Source: Prasinococcaceae sp. CCMP 1430 (lineage: Eukaryota; Prasinodermophyta; Palmophyllophyceae; Prasinococcales; Prasinococcaceae). Taken from it: 64,000 nucleotides of DNA. Shown here in pieces: positions 54,893 through 64,000 of the stretch (position 1 is its first letter; the number at the start of each line of letters is the position of its first letter). The translations under genes and the position numbers were made by a program. The stretch spans positions 14,056-78,055 of the forward strand of contig RQSC01000523.1 of NCBI GenBank assembly GCA_013416795.1, read 5' to 3'. The notes below the pieces were generated by a model, which was given only the letters and a program-made list of their open reading frames with translations, searched no databases and was not told the DNA's origin.

Positions 54893-57800
54893 TCAGTGAC
54901 CAGAGTCGGCAGCGTCTAGCAGCGCGCGGTACGCGCCGCCCTCGCGCGTGGCCAGCTCGTGCGGCGCGCCAGTCTCAAGCAAGCGCCCGTTCCCGAGGAC
55001 GCAGACCTGATCAGCGCCGGCGATTGTGTCTAAACGGTGCGCAACCACAAGCAGAGTGCGCGCGCGCCGTGTGCGGCTTGCGAGGAGCACGTTCTGGATG
55101 ACCGCGTCGGTCTCGGCGTCCGTGTTTGCCGTTGCCTCATCGAGGGCTAGCACAGGCGCGCGACTGAGCAGGACGCGCGCCAGCGCGAGCAGCTGCTTCT
55201 GGCCAGCGGACAGCGCCGTGCCCAGCCCCCCCTCGAGGGGCGTGTCAAGCCCGCCACGCTCTCGAACGACCTGATCCATCTGCGCCTCGCGCAGTGCGTC
55301 CCAGAGATCGGCGTCGGCGAATCGAGCTCGAGGATCGAGGTTGTACCGAATGGAGGCCGCAAAAAAGATGGCATCTTGTGGAATGATCGCCAGCATACTC
55401 CTCCACCTTGCGAGCGCCATGTCTCGCGAGTCCGTCCCATCAAGGCGAATTGCGCCCCCGGTGACGTCGATCAGCTTGAAGAGCGCCAAGAGCAGACTCG
55501 ACTTCCCGCTGCCCGTGCGCCCGACGATGCCCAGCGAGGTGCCCCCGGGCACACAGAGCGAAACGCCTCGCAAAACGGGCGGCAAACCCGCGCGGTATCG
55601 AGCAGTCAGGTCGACAAGCTCGAGCTGGCCTGTTCCGCTGCCCTCGCCGTCACAGCCACCCCGCTGCCCCGCCCCATCCGCCGGAAGATTGCAGTAGTCG
55701 AGCATCCTCTCCACGCTTGTGAGGTGCACCTGGAGCTCCGCGCTCTGGCGCACCGCCCACTGCAGTGCCCCGCTCAGCAGCAGCGCGCTCTCGAGCGCAA
55801 TGGCCACCAATCCCGGGCCCAGCGCGTCGAGTGACGCCACGGCCGAGATGGACGCCACGCTGACCAGCAGGGCACAAATGGCGTCCAGCCGGATGCCTAG
55901 CCACCTCTGAATTCCTATGAAGGTGATCAGCCACGCTGAGTTCTCGTGCAGCGCGCCGATGAAGGCCTCGTGGCTACGCTCTTGCGCCCCAAACGCCCGA
56001 ACCGTCGTCAGTCCCGCGAGCGTCGCGCTGAAGCTCGCGTAGATCGGCGATCGGCTAACACCCTCGCTTCGCTTCACCTCGCGAGAACTCTGAAGGAAGG
56101 TGCGACGCAGCCACAAGAACACCAGCAGCAGGAAAAGCGCAGCAGGCAAGGAGAGCGGTAGCGCCACAGCTAGCAACCCGACACTCTGCGCGTTGATAGC
56201 AAAGCAGACAAAGGTATCGAGCCAGCAGTACGGCAAGAGCTCGTCGGCAGCCTGCGCATCCTTGGTGAAGCGGTTGAGGACGCGCCCAACGGGCACTGTG
56301 TGGAAGAAGCTCAGCCGCGCGCCAATCACGGAGCGCAGCATCGACGCGTGAATGCTCGAGGCCGCACTCACAAGACCGTGCATCGCCGCCAGCGATCGCG
56401 CGGGCGCCGCCACGATCAGAAGTCCCAGCAAGATTAGATAGTTGCGCAGGTAGCGCACGTCCCCTTGGCGCTCTGCGCTGGCGTCGGACCACTCGAGCAG
56501 CACGAAGCTGGAGAGGAGTACCAGCACCTGGCACATGACAATGCCAGCGAATACGCCCCCACTGAAGAGAAAGCCCACACGGCGCATCACTTGCACGTAC
56601 ACGGCCGACTCAACCTTTCCCACGCGGCTGATTTCGCGAACGAGTCCGCCGTCGGCACTCTTCGCGGACACAGCCGGCTCGGCGTCCGTACTTGCGCAAG
56701 CGACAGCATTTCCTTCCTCAGGTTTGGCGCCGCGATGAGTTGCAGCGGCAGGCACAGCGACGTTGCCGACGCTGGCAACCTCCGCGCCCGCAGCGTGGCG
56801 AGTCCCGTCCTGACGCGTGCCGACCCCGGCTGCCATGGAATCATGCTCAGCCGCTGCCGCCTCGGTGGCCATCCGCTGCAGCTCCTGGGCGCTCGCTGAG
56901 TTGGTGATGGCCGCCCGCAGCGAATTCATTGAGGTGGACGCCCGCAAATCGCCATTGTCGCCAGAGTCGCCATCCGCAAGCACGAGACTAAGCAGTTCGG
57001 GCCGGTTCTGCTGCTTGAGCTCGCGCACAACCTCTTCGTGCGTCCCGAGGGCGGCGATCTTGCCAGCCTGTAGGACGCACACTCGGTCGCACAGAGGCAG
57101 GTATTCCCGCGAGTGCGTGGCGAGCACGACCGTGCGACCCTTGAGCGCCCCGCAGATGCACTCTACGAAGAGGTGCCTCTTTACGGCAGAATCCACGGCG
57201 GCCAGCGGGTCGTCGAGCAAGACCGTGTCGAGTCCAGAGTACACGACGCGCGCAAGCGCCAGCCGCGCTTTCTGGCCGCCGCTCAGATTGACCCCGCGCT
57301 CGCCCAACAGCGTCGCGTCGCCGTGCGGCAACAGTTCGAGATCATGAATCAATGCAGTGCTCTCCAGGGCCAAGCGGTACAGCGCGGTGTTGTCCTTGGG
57401 TGCTTTGCTCTCGCCGCCAACTACAGCATCGCAGCCACGCCCGGTCGCTCCAAAGCAAACGTTATCGCGCACACTTCCCGCCGCCAGCCACGGCTCCTGC
57501 GCGCAGTACGCCAGTCGGCGGGGTAAGAGGGGTAGATGGTCCACCCCTGCCTCAACGACCCCATCGCTCGCAGTTGGCGCCATGTTGCCCATGAGCGCAT
57601 TCAGGAGGGAGCTCTTGCCCGCCCCCACGCTGCCCACCACCGCGATAAGCTCGCCCCGGCGCAGCGTGAGGTGTACGCCGCGCAGCGCGGGTAGCGGGGC
57701 GCTTGCGTTATCCTCAAGTGCCCCGGTTGCGCTCTCGGCTCCTTTGCTAGCCTCAGAGGGGACGTTTTCTGGCGACATCCTCGAGTCTACCCCATCACCC

Positions 57801-59176
57801 ACGCGTGCGTGGTAGAAGTCGCAACCACGCAGCTCCGCCGCCACATCCGCGCGCGTGGGCTCCTCTGCCCCACCCGCCTCGGGCAGCGCCATGAAGGCGT
57901 CAATGCGCGCGCAGCTGGCCAGCGCCTCCGCGCACGTCTCCACGCCGCGTATGGAAAATATTCCGATCCAAAGTTTCGGCAGGCGCATGAGGCTCACCAC
58001 GAAGAAAGTTCCCGGTATTGTGAGCACGCCGCCGCGCGCTACGAATGTGAGGATGGCCGCACCAATCGCGACGAGGTCGATCACGAAGAAGATCGCGGAA
58101 GAGATCGCACGCAGCGAAGTCACAAAACGCAGCGAGTCCTCCTCGTCCTTGCGTAGCGCGCTCACACGCGAGATGACGCTGCGCTCGAATCCGTACATCT
58201 TGAGCGCGAGCGCGCCCTTGAGCGCCTCGGCTGTCGAGGACACGCGCGCGTCGGTGCGCGCCGCGGTGCGCGAGCGAGCCCTCGATACTTTAGTGCCCAC
58301 GAAGTACTGCAGCGGAACGAGCAAAGCAAAGACAGACATGCCCGCCACAGCGGGGGCCCAGCCCATCTCCATTCCCACCAGCAGGCCCACAACGAGAGCC
58401 TCGAGGGGCCCAAAAACTACAAACGGGTAGAACGCGCCAGCTTCCTCAAATTTGCTGACGTCGTTGGAAACGAGCGACGTGAGCGTGCCCTCGCTGGCTG
58501 CACCGGCCTCGAGACGCAGCGCCTTGGCGTGAATAGCTCCGACAGCTGAGACTCTCCACCTCATGCCGCATCTCATGCCCATCCAGAACGTCTGGTGATG
58601 GCACAGGCAGTAGGCGAAGGCACACAGGCTCATCGCGACGGCCCAAGAATACCTCTCCCGCGCGCTCGCGCGCTCGTCGTTGAGGGCCCGCAGCAAGGCG
58701 CGCAGCAACAGCGACATGCCTATCCGCTGCGCGCTCTCCAAGGCAGCCCACAAGCAGTGCAGTCCTACGTCCCAGCGGAACGCGTGCACCAGCGAGCGCG
58801 CCATTCCTCGCGACGGGCGCGGGCGGAGTCGGGCTGTCGCGCGGCTGTCGGCGCCGCCATTGGCACCGCCGCTGGCACCGCCGTCGGCGCTACGTTGCGC
58901 GGCAGCCGCGCCGTACATGCTGCTCTCAAGCCTCGCCGTGAGCACCGCCGCGGCGTCGGAGGGCGCCATCAGCGCGCGCGCCAGCTCGACATCGATGGGC
59001 GTTGGCACGGCCCCTCCCTTGGGGGCTCCGCCGGCGGCCCGCTCGGCAGCCGCGCGGGCGAACGCGCGCCCGCGCGCGAGCACGGGCCACGCCCAGCCAA
59101 AGCTCACCCTATCGAACAGCGGCGCCGCCGCGTAGCTCGGCGGCGCCTCCACCCAATCACCGCCGCTGCCGCCCAT
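54893..59176 (-). CDS. ABC transporter, subfamily C (MRP-like) full transporter
   Basis: A single uninterrupted exon of 1427 residues from ATG 59176. The order is TMD1 (with the N-terminal opening FDRVSFGWAWPVLARGR), NBD1 with Walker A VGSVGAGKSSLL (about residue 512) and signature NLSGGQKARLALARVVYS then LLDDPLAAVD, TMD2, and NBD2 with GRTGSGKSSLLLALFK (about 1214), a degenerate signature ALSAGQKQLLALARV and LALDEATANTD. The short linker, NBD1 DDPLAAVD and fungal/plant-type TMD2 place it in ABCC without an extra N-terminal TMD0. ABCC pumps export glutathione conjugates and organic anions, often into the vacuole. In NBD2 the second Gly of the signature (SGGQ) is Ala, a variant that may lower turnover. 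Confidence 0.9.
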   Translation of the reverse strand: MGGSGGDWVEAPPSYAAAPLFDRVSFGWAWPVLARGRAFARAAAERAAGGAPKGGAVPTPIDVELARALMAPSDAAAVLTARLESSMYGAAAAQRSADGGASGGANGGADSRATARLRPRPSRGMARSLVHAFRWDVGLHCLWAALESAQRIGMSLLLRALLRALNDERASARERYSWAVAMSLCAFAYCLCHHQTFWMGMRCGMRWRVSAVGAIHAKALRLEAGAASEGTLTSLVSNDVSKFEEAGAFYPFVVFGPLEALVVGLLVGMEMGWAPAVAGMSVFALLVPLQYFVGTKVSRARSRTAARTDARVSSTAEALKGALALKMYGFERSVISRVSALRKDEEDSLRFVTSLRAISSAIFFVIDLVAIGAAILTFVARGGVLTIPGTFFVVSLMRLPKLWIGIFSIRGVETCAEALASCARIDAFMALPEAGGAEEPTRADVAAELRGCDFYHARVGDGVDSRMSPENVPSEASKGAESATGALEDNASAPLPALRGVHLTLRRGELIAVVGSVGAGKSSLLNALMGNMAPTASDGVVEAGVDHLPLLPRRLAYCAQEPWLAAGSVRDNVCFGATGRGCDAVVGGESKAPKDNTALYRLALESTALIHDLELLPHGDATLLGERGVNLSGGQKARLALARVVYSGLDTVLLDDPLAAVDSAVKRHLFVECICGALKGRTVVLATHSREYLPLCDRVCVLQAGKIAALGTHEEVVRELKQQNRPELLSLVLADGDSGDNGDLRASTSMNSLRAAITNSASAQELQRMATEAAAAEHDSMAAGVGTRQDGTRHAAGAEVASVGNVAVPAAATHRGAKPEEGNAVACASTDAEPAVSAKSADGGLVREISRVGKVESAVYVQVMRRVGFLFSGGVFAGIVMCQVLVLLSSFVLLEWSDASAERQGDVRYLRNYLILLGLLIVAAPARSLAAMHGLVSAASSIHASMLRSVIGARLSFFHTVPVGRVLNRFTKDAQAADELLPYCWLDTFVCFAINAQSVGLLAVALPLSLPAALFLLLVFLWLRRTFLQSSREVKRSEGVSRSPIYASFSATLAGLTTVRAFGAQERSHEAFIGALHENSAWLITFIGIQRWLGIRLDAICALLVSVASISAVASLDALGPGLVAIALESALLLSGALQWAVRQSAELQVHLTSVERMLDYCNLPADGAGQRGGCDGEGSGTGQLELVDLTARYRAGLPPVLRGVSLCVPGGTSLGIVGRTGSGKSSLLLALFKLIDVTGGAIRLDGTDSRDMALARWRSMLAIIPQDAIFFAASIRYNLDPRARFADADLWDALREAQMDQVVRERGGLDTPLEGGLGTALSAGQKQLLALARVLLSRAPVLALDEATANTDAETDAVIQNVLLASRTRRARTLLVVAHRLDTIAGADQVCVLGNGRLLETGAPHELATREGGAYRALLDAADSGH

Positions 59177-59184
59177 CGCGGCCG

Positions 59185-59270
59185 CCCGCCCTCAAGGACG
59201 CCGACTTCGACGCCAAGCCCACCGTCCTGCTGCTAGGCCAGTACTCGGTGGGCAAGACCTCGTTCATAAG
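59185..59270 (+). pseudogene. Orphan EHD P-loop exon fragment
   Basis: The + strand immediately upstream of the ABCC start encodes PALKDADFDAKPTVLLLGQY then SVGKTSFI, the EHD-family P-loop region. It stops resembling EHD at exactly the residue where the complete EHD gene at 19780-21691 has its intron, but there is no GT donor here. No other EHD exon is seen nearby, and the following bases turn into a GCC repeat. It is closer to classical EHDs (ALxDADF) than the complete gene in this window. Confidence 0.65.
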
Positions 59271-59605
59271 AGCCTCGCGCGCCGCCGCCGCCGCCGCCGC
59301 CGCCGCGGCTCGGGGAACACGGCGCGTCCGCCGACCATCCAAAAACCCCACCGCAGAGACACAAAGTACAAAAATAGATCATATATACCGACGGGAGAGT
59401 ATTGACCAGCGCTGGCGCGCCGTGGTTTGACAGGGACTGCGGCGCAGCGCCGGCGAGGCGTCCCGTCGAGTCTAATTGCTCTCGCCGACGTTGCCACACC
59501 TGTGGTGGCAGGCACCCGTCCCGACCCCCCCCCCCCTCCACCTTCCCCCGCCCGCGCGGCGAGGGTAGGGCGCGGAGGGGGGACGGGAGGCCCTCCCCGC
59601 TGGCG
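59271..59605. other. Intergenic region with GCC repeat and TATA-like patch
   Basis: It contains a (GCC)n tract (about 59282-59306) and an AT-rich patch with CATATATA near 59381-59389, about 220 bases before the pseudouridine synthase ATG. That patch could serve as a promoter element, but it is only a sequence resemblance. Confidence 0.45.
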
Positions 59606-60805
59606 ATGCGCAGGGCGCGCGTGCCACAAGAGCTGCCGCGCGGGCGGCCGCGTGCGCCGTCGCTCGGCGCTCGGCGCAGTGGCCCGGCCGCGTGCGGAGG
59701 CGGCAGCGGGCGCGAGCGCCCCGTCGCCGAGCTGCTGCTGGCGGCGGACGCGTTCGGCTTTGGCTCGGTGACGGCGGCCAAGAAGGCGGTGCGCCGAGGC
59801 GAAGTCTTCGTCGACGGCGCGCGTGCGACGGTCGCGACGCGCGCGCCAGCCGGCGCATCGCTCGAGTGGCGCCGGCGGCAGGAGTCTGGTGAGCCACTGC
59901 CGCTTGCGGACGTGCCCGCGCACCTTGTGGCCGACACGCGCGTGCTCTTCGAGGACGCGCACGCTGCTGTGCTGCTCAAGCCCGCAGGGGTCCCGAGCGT
60001 TGCCTCCAACGGCTGGCACGCGGAGCGCCTCGCCGCGCACGTGTGCGCGGCCACGCGAGAGGTGGGCGCGCTGCACCGGCCGCGCGTGTGCCATCGCCTC
60101 GATGCCCCTGTGAGCGGCGTGCTCGCCGTCGCCAAGACCAGGCCGGCGCTTGAGGCCATATCGCGCGCCTTCGCTCGCCGCGAGGCGAGCAAGACCTACG
60201 TAGCGCTCGTCGCGGGCGACCTAAGCGGCGCGCCGCGCGTGGTCGACGCGCCGCTCCCCGACAAGCGCACCGGACGCGACCTCGCGGCTGTCACAGAGGT
60301 GAGCGGCGAGTTCCCGCGCTGACCGGCGCGCGCCGGCCACCGGCAAGCCCACTTCTCGTGGAGCGCTGACAAAAATGGCCCGCGTGTATCCACACCCCTC
60401 CCTCTCCTTTGCACACTGCGCACGCTTCGGCGTCGGCGAGGGCAGCTCGAGCCGCTTGGCGCGCACGCGAGCGCTCGCCATGGCGCCGTAACGCTCGTGC
60501 GCCTGCGCCCGCGCACGGGCTACTACCACCAGCTGCGACGCCACCTCGCCCTCCTGGGCCACCCCATCCTGGGTGACCGCGCGCACGGTGCGGAATCTCT
60601 CGCGGGCGGGCGGATTGCGTTCGACGCCCTCGAGCGGGAGCTCGAGCGCGCGCCCGCGGGCGACGCGGGCGGCCTGATGCTCTTCGCCGCTGAGCTCGAG
60701 CTGCCGCTCGCGAGCGCGCCCGGCGGTGTGCTTCGTGCGCGCGCCGAGCTGCCCTCCCGCTTCGAGCGGAGGCTCGAGCTCGAGGCGTGCCGAGCGCGCG
60801 CGTAA
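59606..60805 (+). CDS. RluA-family RNA pseudouridine synthase
   Basis: Exon 1 is 59606-60298 and exon 2 is 60446-60805, phase 0 (donor GTGAGC, acceptor GGGCAG), 350 residues. The first 35 residues are Arg-rich (possible organelle presequence). An S4-like RNA-binding module follows (VAELLLAADAFGFGSVTAAK, then RRGEVFVDG). The catalytic domain has LLKPAGVPSVASN, the motif HRLDAPVSGVLAVAK with the essential Asp, ALVAGDL, and in exon 2 VTLVRLRPRTGYYHQLRRHL, ALLGHPILGD. These enzymes isomerise uridine in rRNA or tRNA. The exon junction falls between KRTGRDLAAVTE and LEPLGAHASA, in the expected place for a continuous fold. Target RNA unknown. Confidence 0.87.
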
Positions 60806-60968
60806 GCCGGCCACGGACACCGGCAGTGGTGCGTGCCGCCATCGTGTATCATATCAAGTAGTACTAGCTAGAGAAGGAGTTACGGGTGCCATAACGTGCG
60901 TATGGGGTGTAGGCAAAATTAAGACGAGCATGGCCTGGATCGAGGGCGTCGTGCGGGGTGCGCTCGGC

Positions 60969-62804
60969 TCACTCCAGCCTGCTGCCTGGCAGCGTAGCGC
61001 TGATGGAGGCGCTTGTGAACGCGATGGCGGCGGCGATGCCGCACGAGATGGCGTAGTTGCCCATCCGGTCGAAGAGCGCGCCCGCCATCAGCGGTGCGAG
61101 CACCCCTGCCGCGCCCCACGTGGCGAAGACGCGGCCGTACACGTCGCTGAAGCGCTCTGGGAAGAGGCGAGAGGTCACCGCCGGGAGGCATGTCATCGTG
61201 GCGCCATAGCAGCACCCCACCACGGCCAGCGCGACGCCCGCGAGCCCCCCGGGGCCGGCCGCCAGAGTGGCGCACGCCAGCGCCGACACCGTGCTGGCCC
61301 CCACGAGCACTCGCTTGGCGCCGCGCGGCGAGGCGTCGGCGGCGGCGCCCGCGCCGATCCGGCCGAAGAAGTTGGCCAGCGAAGCGCCCGACACCACGCT
61401 CGCGGCGGCACAGGCCGCACCGCCCGCGGCCTGCCAGATGCCCGCGGCGTGCGCGATGGTCATCAGCCCCGCGGTGGCGCCTGTGGCGCACGCGAGCTGA
61501 AGGCGGAGCACGGCGCTGCCGGCGGCGGCCGTGGGCTGCCGTCGCGCGGGCGAGGGAAGCTGGGGTCAGAGGCACGCCACGGCAGCGCCATTAGCGCTAC
61601 GCAGGCAGGCCATGCGCGCGCACAGGGCACGGCAAGCGCACGGCGCGCTCACAAGCGCGTGTGCATATGCGCGTGCATGTGCGTGCGCCTGCGCGCGCGC
61701 GCGCGCGTCCCACCTTGGCGTCCCCGCTCGCGGCCTTTGCCGGTTTCTTGGGCATAGGCAGCTGCAGACCCGACGCGGCGTAGAGCGCCCACGCGGGGAT
61801 GGCGAGCGCCACCAGGATGATCCCCAGCTGCAAAAGGGTGGCGTGGGCACCGAATTCGGCGACGCGCGCCTGTCCGTGCGCGTGCGCGCGTGTGTTGCGA
61901 GTGATGCGCCGATCGATCCTCTGTCAGAATCCCGTACTCCTACGCCAGCTGCGACGCGCCAACAGAGCGCGCAGAGGGGCAAGGGCAGACGACGCAGTCG
62001 CCAGCGCGCGCACCTTGAGCAGCTGCGAGAAAAACACGGGTGTGGCGACGTAGCCGCCCACCGCGAGGCCCGTGGCGATGCCCTTGGGCAGCCTCTCGAA
62101 AGCGCTGCCCTTGACGCCCATCATGTTGGCGGTGGCGAGGGACGCGCCGTATCCGATGCCGTTGGCGGCGCCGAAGCACAGCCCGAAGCCGATGAGGAGC
62201 GCCGCGAAGGACTGCGGCAGCCCGCCCGCGAGAGCGAGGCCCACGCCGCCAAGCGCGAGTGAGGCGCCCGCGGCGAGCGGCGTTGGCGCGCGCGCGACCA
62301 GGCGCGGTGCCACGGCCATCGTCGTGGCGAATGTCGCCGTCGCCAGGCCGAAAGGCACGGACAGCGCCGCGCGGCCCATGCCAGTGGCCTCCTGCAGCGG
62401 GGCCAGGAACACCGACCAAGTGTACAGGCTGTGCGCGCGCGCGCGTGCGCGCACGTGCGTGTGCGTGCGTGTGTGTGCGAGCGCGGGCCGCGCCGTGTGA
62501 GCTCGCGAGCGATTTCGGGGCAGCACTCGCGCTGCGAGCGCGCGGCCTTTGATCTCTCGCGCCCTCCCACGCCCACCCACACTCCCTCTTGTCACGCTCG
62601 AGCGTGCACGTACGCGCAGGCGCGCTGCCCCACCTTCCGAGCGCGACGTTCAGGATGATCGCGCCCGAGACGGCACACAGCGGCGCCGCGATCGACGCAG
62701 CGAACGACGTGATGGGCTCCTCCGGGTCGGCGTCCACGACGGCAGCGCCAGCCGCGGCTGCGCGCGCGGCCACCCTTCGCGGCGCTGGCGCGCGCGCGCG
62801 CTTC
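60969..62804 (-). CDS. Major facilitator superfamily transporter, 5' end in gap
   Basis: Four exons are visible: 62804 (gap edge)-62634, 62428-62014, 61827-61714 and 61559-60969; the last two junctions are phase 0 and the first is phase 2. The start lies in the gap. Hydrophobic helices include PLCAVSGAIILNVALG, LYTWSVFLAPLQEATG (after the first splice), FAALLIGFGLCFGAANGIGY, GIATGLAVGGYVATPVFF, LGIILVALAIPAWALYA, and in the last exon SLANFFGRIGAGAAAD followed by FSDVYGRVFATWGAAGVLAP. The loop GRIGAG and the overall pattern fit the OFA (oxalate/formate-antiporter-like) or monocarboxylate branch of the MFS. Substrate unknown. The remaining introns are 154-205 bases. Confidence 0.75.
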
Positions 62805-63389
62805 NNNNNNNNNNNNNNNNNNNNNNNNNNNNNNNNNNNNNNNNNNNNNNNNNNNNNNNNNNNNNNNNNNNNNNNNNNNNNNNNNNNNNNNNNNNNNNNN
62901 NNNNNNNNNNNNNNNNNNNNNNNNNNNNNNNNNNNNNNNNNNNNNNNNNNNNNNNNNNNNNNNNNNNNNNNNNNNNNNNNNNNNNNNNNNNNNNNNNNNN
63001 NNNNNNNNNNNNNNNNNNNNNNNNNNNNNNNNNNNNNNNNNNNNNNNNNNNNNNNNNNNNNNNNNNNNNNNNNNNNNNNNNNNNNNNNNNNNNNNNNNNN
63101 NNNNNNNNNNNNNNNNNNNNNNNNNNNNNNNNNNNNNNNNNNNNNNNNNNNNNNNNNNNNNNNNNNNNNNNNNNNNNNNNNNNNNNNNNNNNNNNNNNNN
63201 NNNNNNNNNNNNNNNNNNNNNNNNNNNNNNNNNNNNNNNNNNNNNNNNNNNNNNNNNNNNNNNNNNNNNNNNNNNNNNNNNNNNNNNNNNNNNNNNNNNN
63301 NNNNNNNNNNNNNNNNNNNNNNNNNNNNNNNNNNNNNNNNNNNNNNNNNNNNNNNNNNNNNNNNNNNNNNNNNNNNNNNNNNNNNNNNN
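62805..63389. other. Assembly gap of 585 N
   Basis: A run of N that removes the 5' end of the MFS gene. Confidence 0.99.
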
Positions 63390-63867
63390 CGGCGCGCCCC
63401 TGCGCCGCGCTGCGCCCACGCGCGCAGCGCAGAGGGCGGACGACGCCCCCGCCGCCCCGCTGAAAAAAACTACGATACCAGTTGCTCAATTTTTATTTAT
63501 TTTATTTTATTTTATTTCATTTTATTGGGCCGCAAGGCCAGAGGCCCAGCCGGCGAGGCGGGGGGCGCGAGGCAGCCGCTGCGCGCTCGCTCGCATGCGA
63601 GAATTTAACGCCTACTTTTTTCACTTCAATTTCGAGCCATATACGGAAAGATTCATATTCGTATATACTACAGGTGTCGGCATTTGCGTCCCGTCGAAAA
63701 ACTGGACGCCGCGCGCCCTAATGGGTGGCGTGCGTCGCGCGCGCCGCTCCGCCTCACGCCGGCGTGTGCCCGCGCTCTAGCGCCCGTCGCCGCGCCCGAC
63801 GGCGGGCGGGCGCTGCCGGCGCGCGAGGTGCGCGGCGCTCGACGTCGACGCGTCGACCGTCCTGCAG
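63390..63867. other. Intergenic region with an AT-rich island
   Basis: Between the gap and the last gene. It has T/A-rich stretches unusual for this window: a TTTTA repeat (about 63488-63527) and 63600-63675 with several AT runs. An in-frame TAG at 63778-63780 closes the following gene's frame. Confidence 0.6.
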
Positions 63868-64000
63868 GGGGTGCCCGCACTGGCCATCGTGTTCGCGGCG
63901 CGCGGCCTCGCGCTGGGCGCGGGCAAGAAGATGCTCGACATGAAGATGCAGGAGAACCTCGCGGCGTGCGAGGAGCGCGGCATCGACATCAGCGACATGT
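63868..64000 (+). CDS. 5' or internal exon of an unknown gene, cut by window end
   Basis: After a TGCAG (possible acceptor, 63863-63867) the + strand reads GVPALAIVFAARGLALGAGK, then KMLDMKMQENLAACEERG to the window end. It is a short hydrophobic helix followed by a charged helix. There is no ATG between the upstream stop (63778) and this point, so it is probably an internal exon. Family not recognised. Confidence 0.4.

Noticed and set aside
63480-63680. AT-rich island as organelle insertion
   Set aside because: Too short, with no organelle coding sequence or RNA recognisable.
1-64000. tRNA, rRNA, CRISPR arrays, prokaryotic operons and ribosome-binding sites
   Set aside because: None seen; the window is spliced nuclear eukaryotic DNA.

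Overview
The window is nuclear DNA from a very GC-rich unicellular alga. The evidence is short spliceosomal introns (GT-AG, about 90 to 256 bases), one gene per transcription unit on both strands with no operons, and eukaryote-only families (EHD, GET3, Fused kinase, HVA22/REEP, GCNA, Munc13-like, NSUN2-like). A FtsH pseudoprotease and basic, Ser/Ala-rich leaders on several enzymes point to a plastid. High GC, GTGCG-type donors and Pro- or Gly-Tyr-rich wall proteins fit a haptophyte or pelagophyte-like alga, but the lineage is not fixed by what I can see. Very long antisense reading frames are a by-product of the base composition, and many nominal frame starts are TTG or GTG, so I set starts at ATG where one exists.

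Layout. 0-15 kb: 3' exon of a SRPBCC protein (+), isochorismatase-like hydrolase (-), two-module FUSC-like membrane transporter (+), CBM20 starch-binding membrane protein (+), Munc13/DUF810-like protein (-). 15-24 kb: GCNA-like SprT protease (+), EHD ATPase with a C-terminal PH domain (-), GT8-like Golgi glycosyltransferase (-). 24-31 kb: GPI-anchor-like surface protein lacking a start (-), an orphan SNF2 helicase exon (-), OGG1 lacking its N-terminal part (+), HVA22/REEP protein (+), cytochrome P450 with a 50-base poly(G) tract (-). 31-39 kb: ankyrin-NSUN2-like protein without catalytic cysteines (-), an orphan exon (+), histidinol-phosphate aminotransferase (-), GET3 (+), IMPACT-domain protein (-). 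39-51 kb: Fused/STK36 kinase (-), 3' end of an unknown gene next to a 716-base gap, MATE transporter (-), FtsHi-like pseudoprotease (+). 51-64 kb: Cys-rich surface protein (+), ABCC transporter (-), orphan EHD P-loop exon (+), RluA-type pseudouridine synthase (+), MFS transporter running into a 585-base gap (-), and the start of a last gene (+).

The genes are housekeeping and cell-biological, and I see no cluster acting in one pathway. Membrane traffic (EHD, Munc13-like, HVA22, GET3) and DNA or RNA maintenance (GCNA, OGG1, NSUN-like, pseudouridine synthase) recur. The most interesting signals are two enzymes that keep their fold but have lost catalytic residues (FtsH-like and NSUN2-like), an EHD with a PH domain, three isolated exons with no parent gene, a CTGAC branch-point motif shared by most introns, and coding-strand poly(T) tracts upstream of several start codons.
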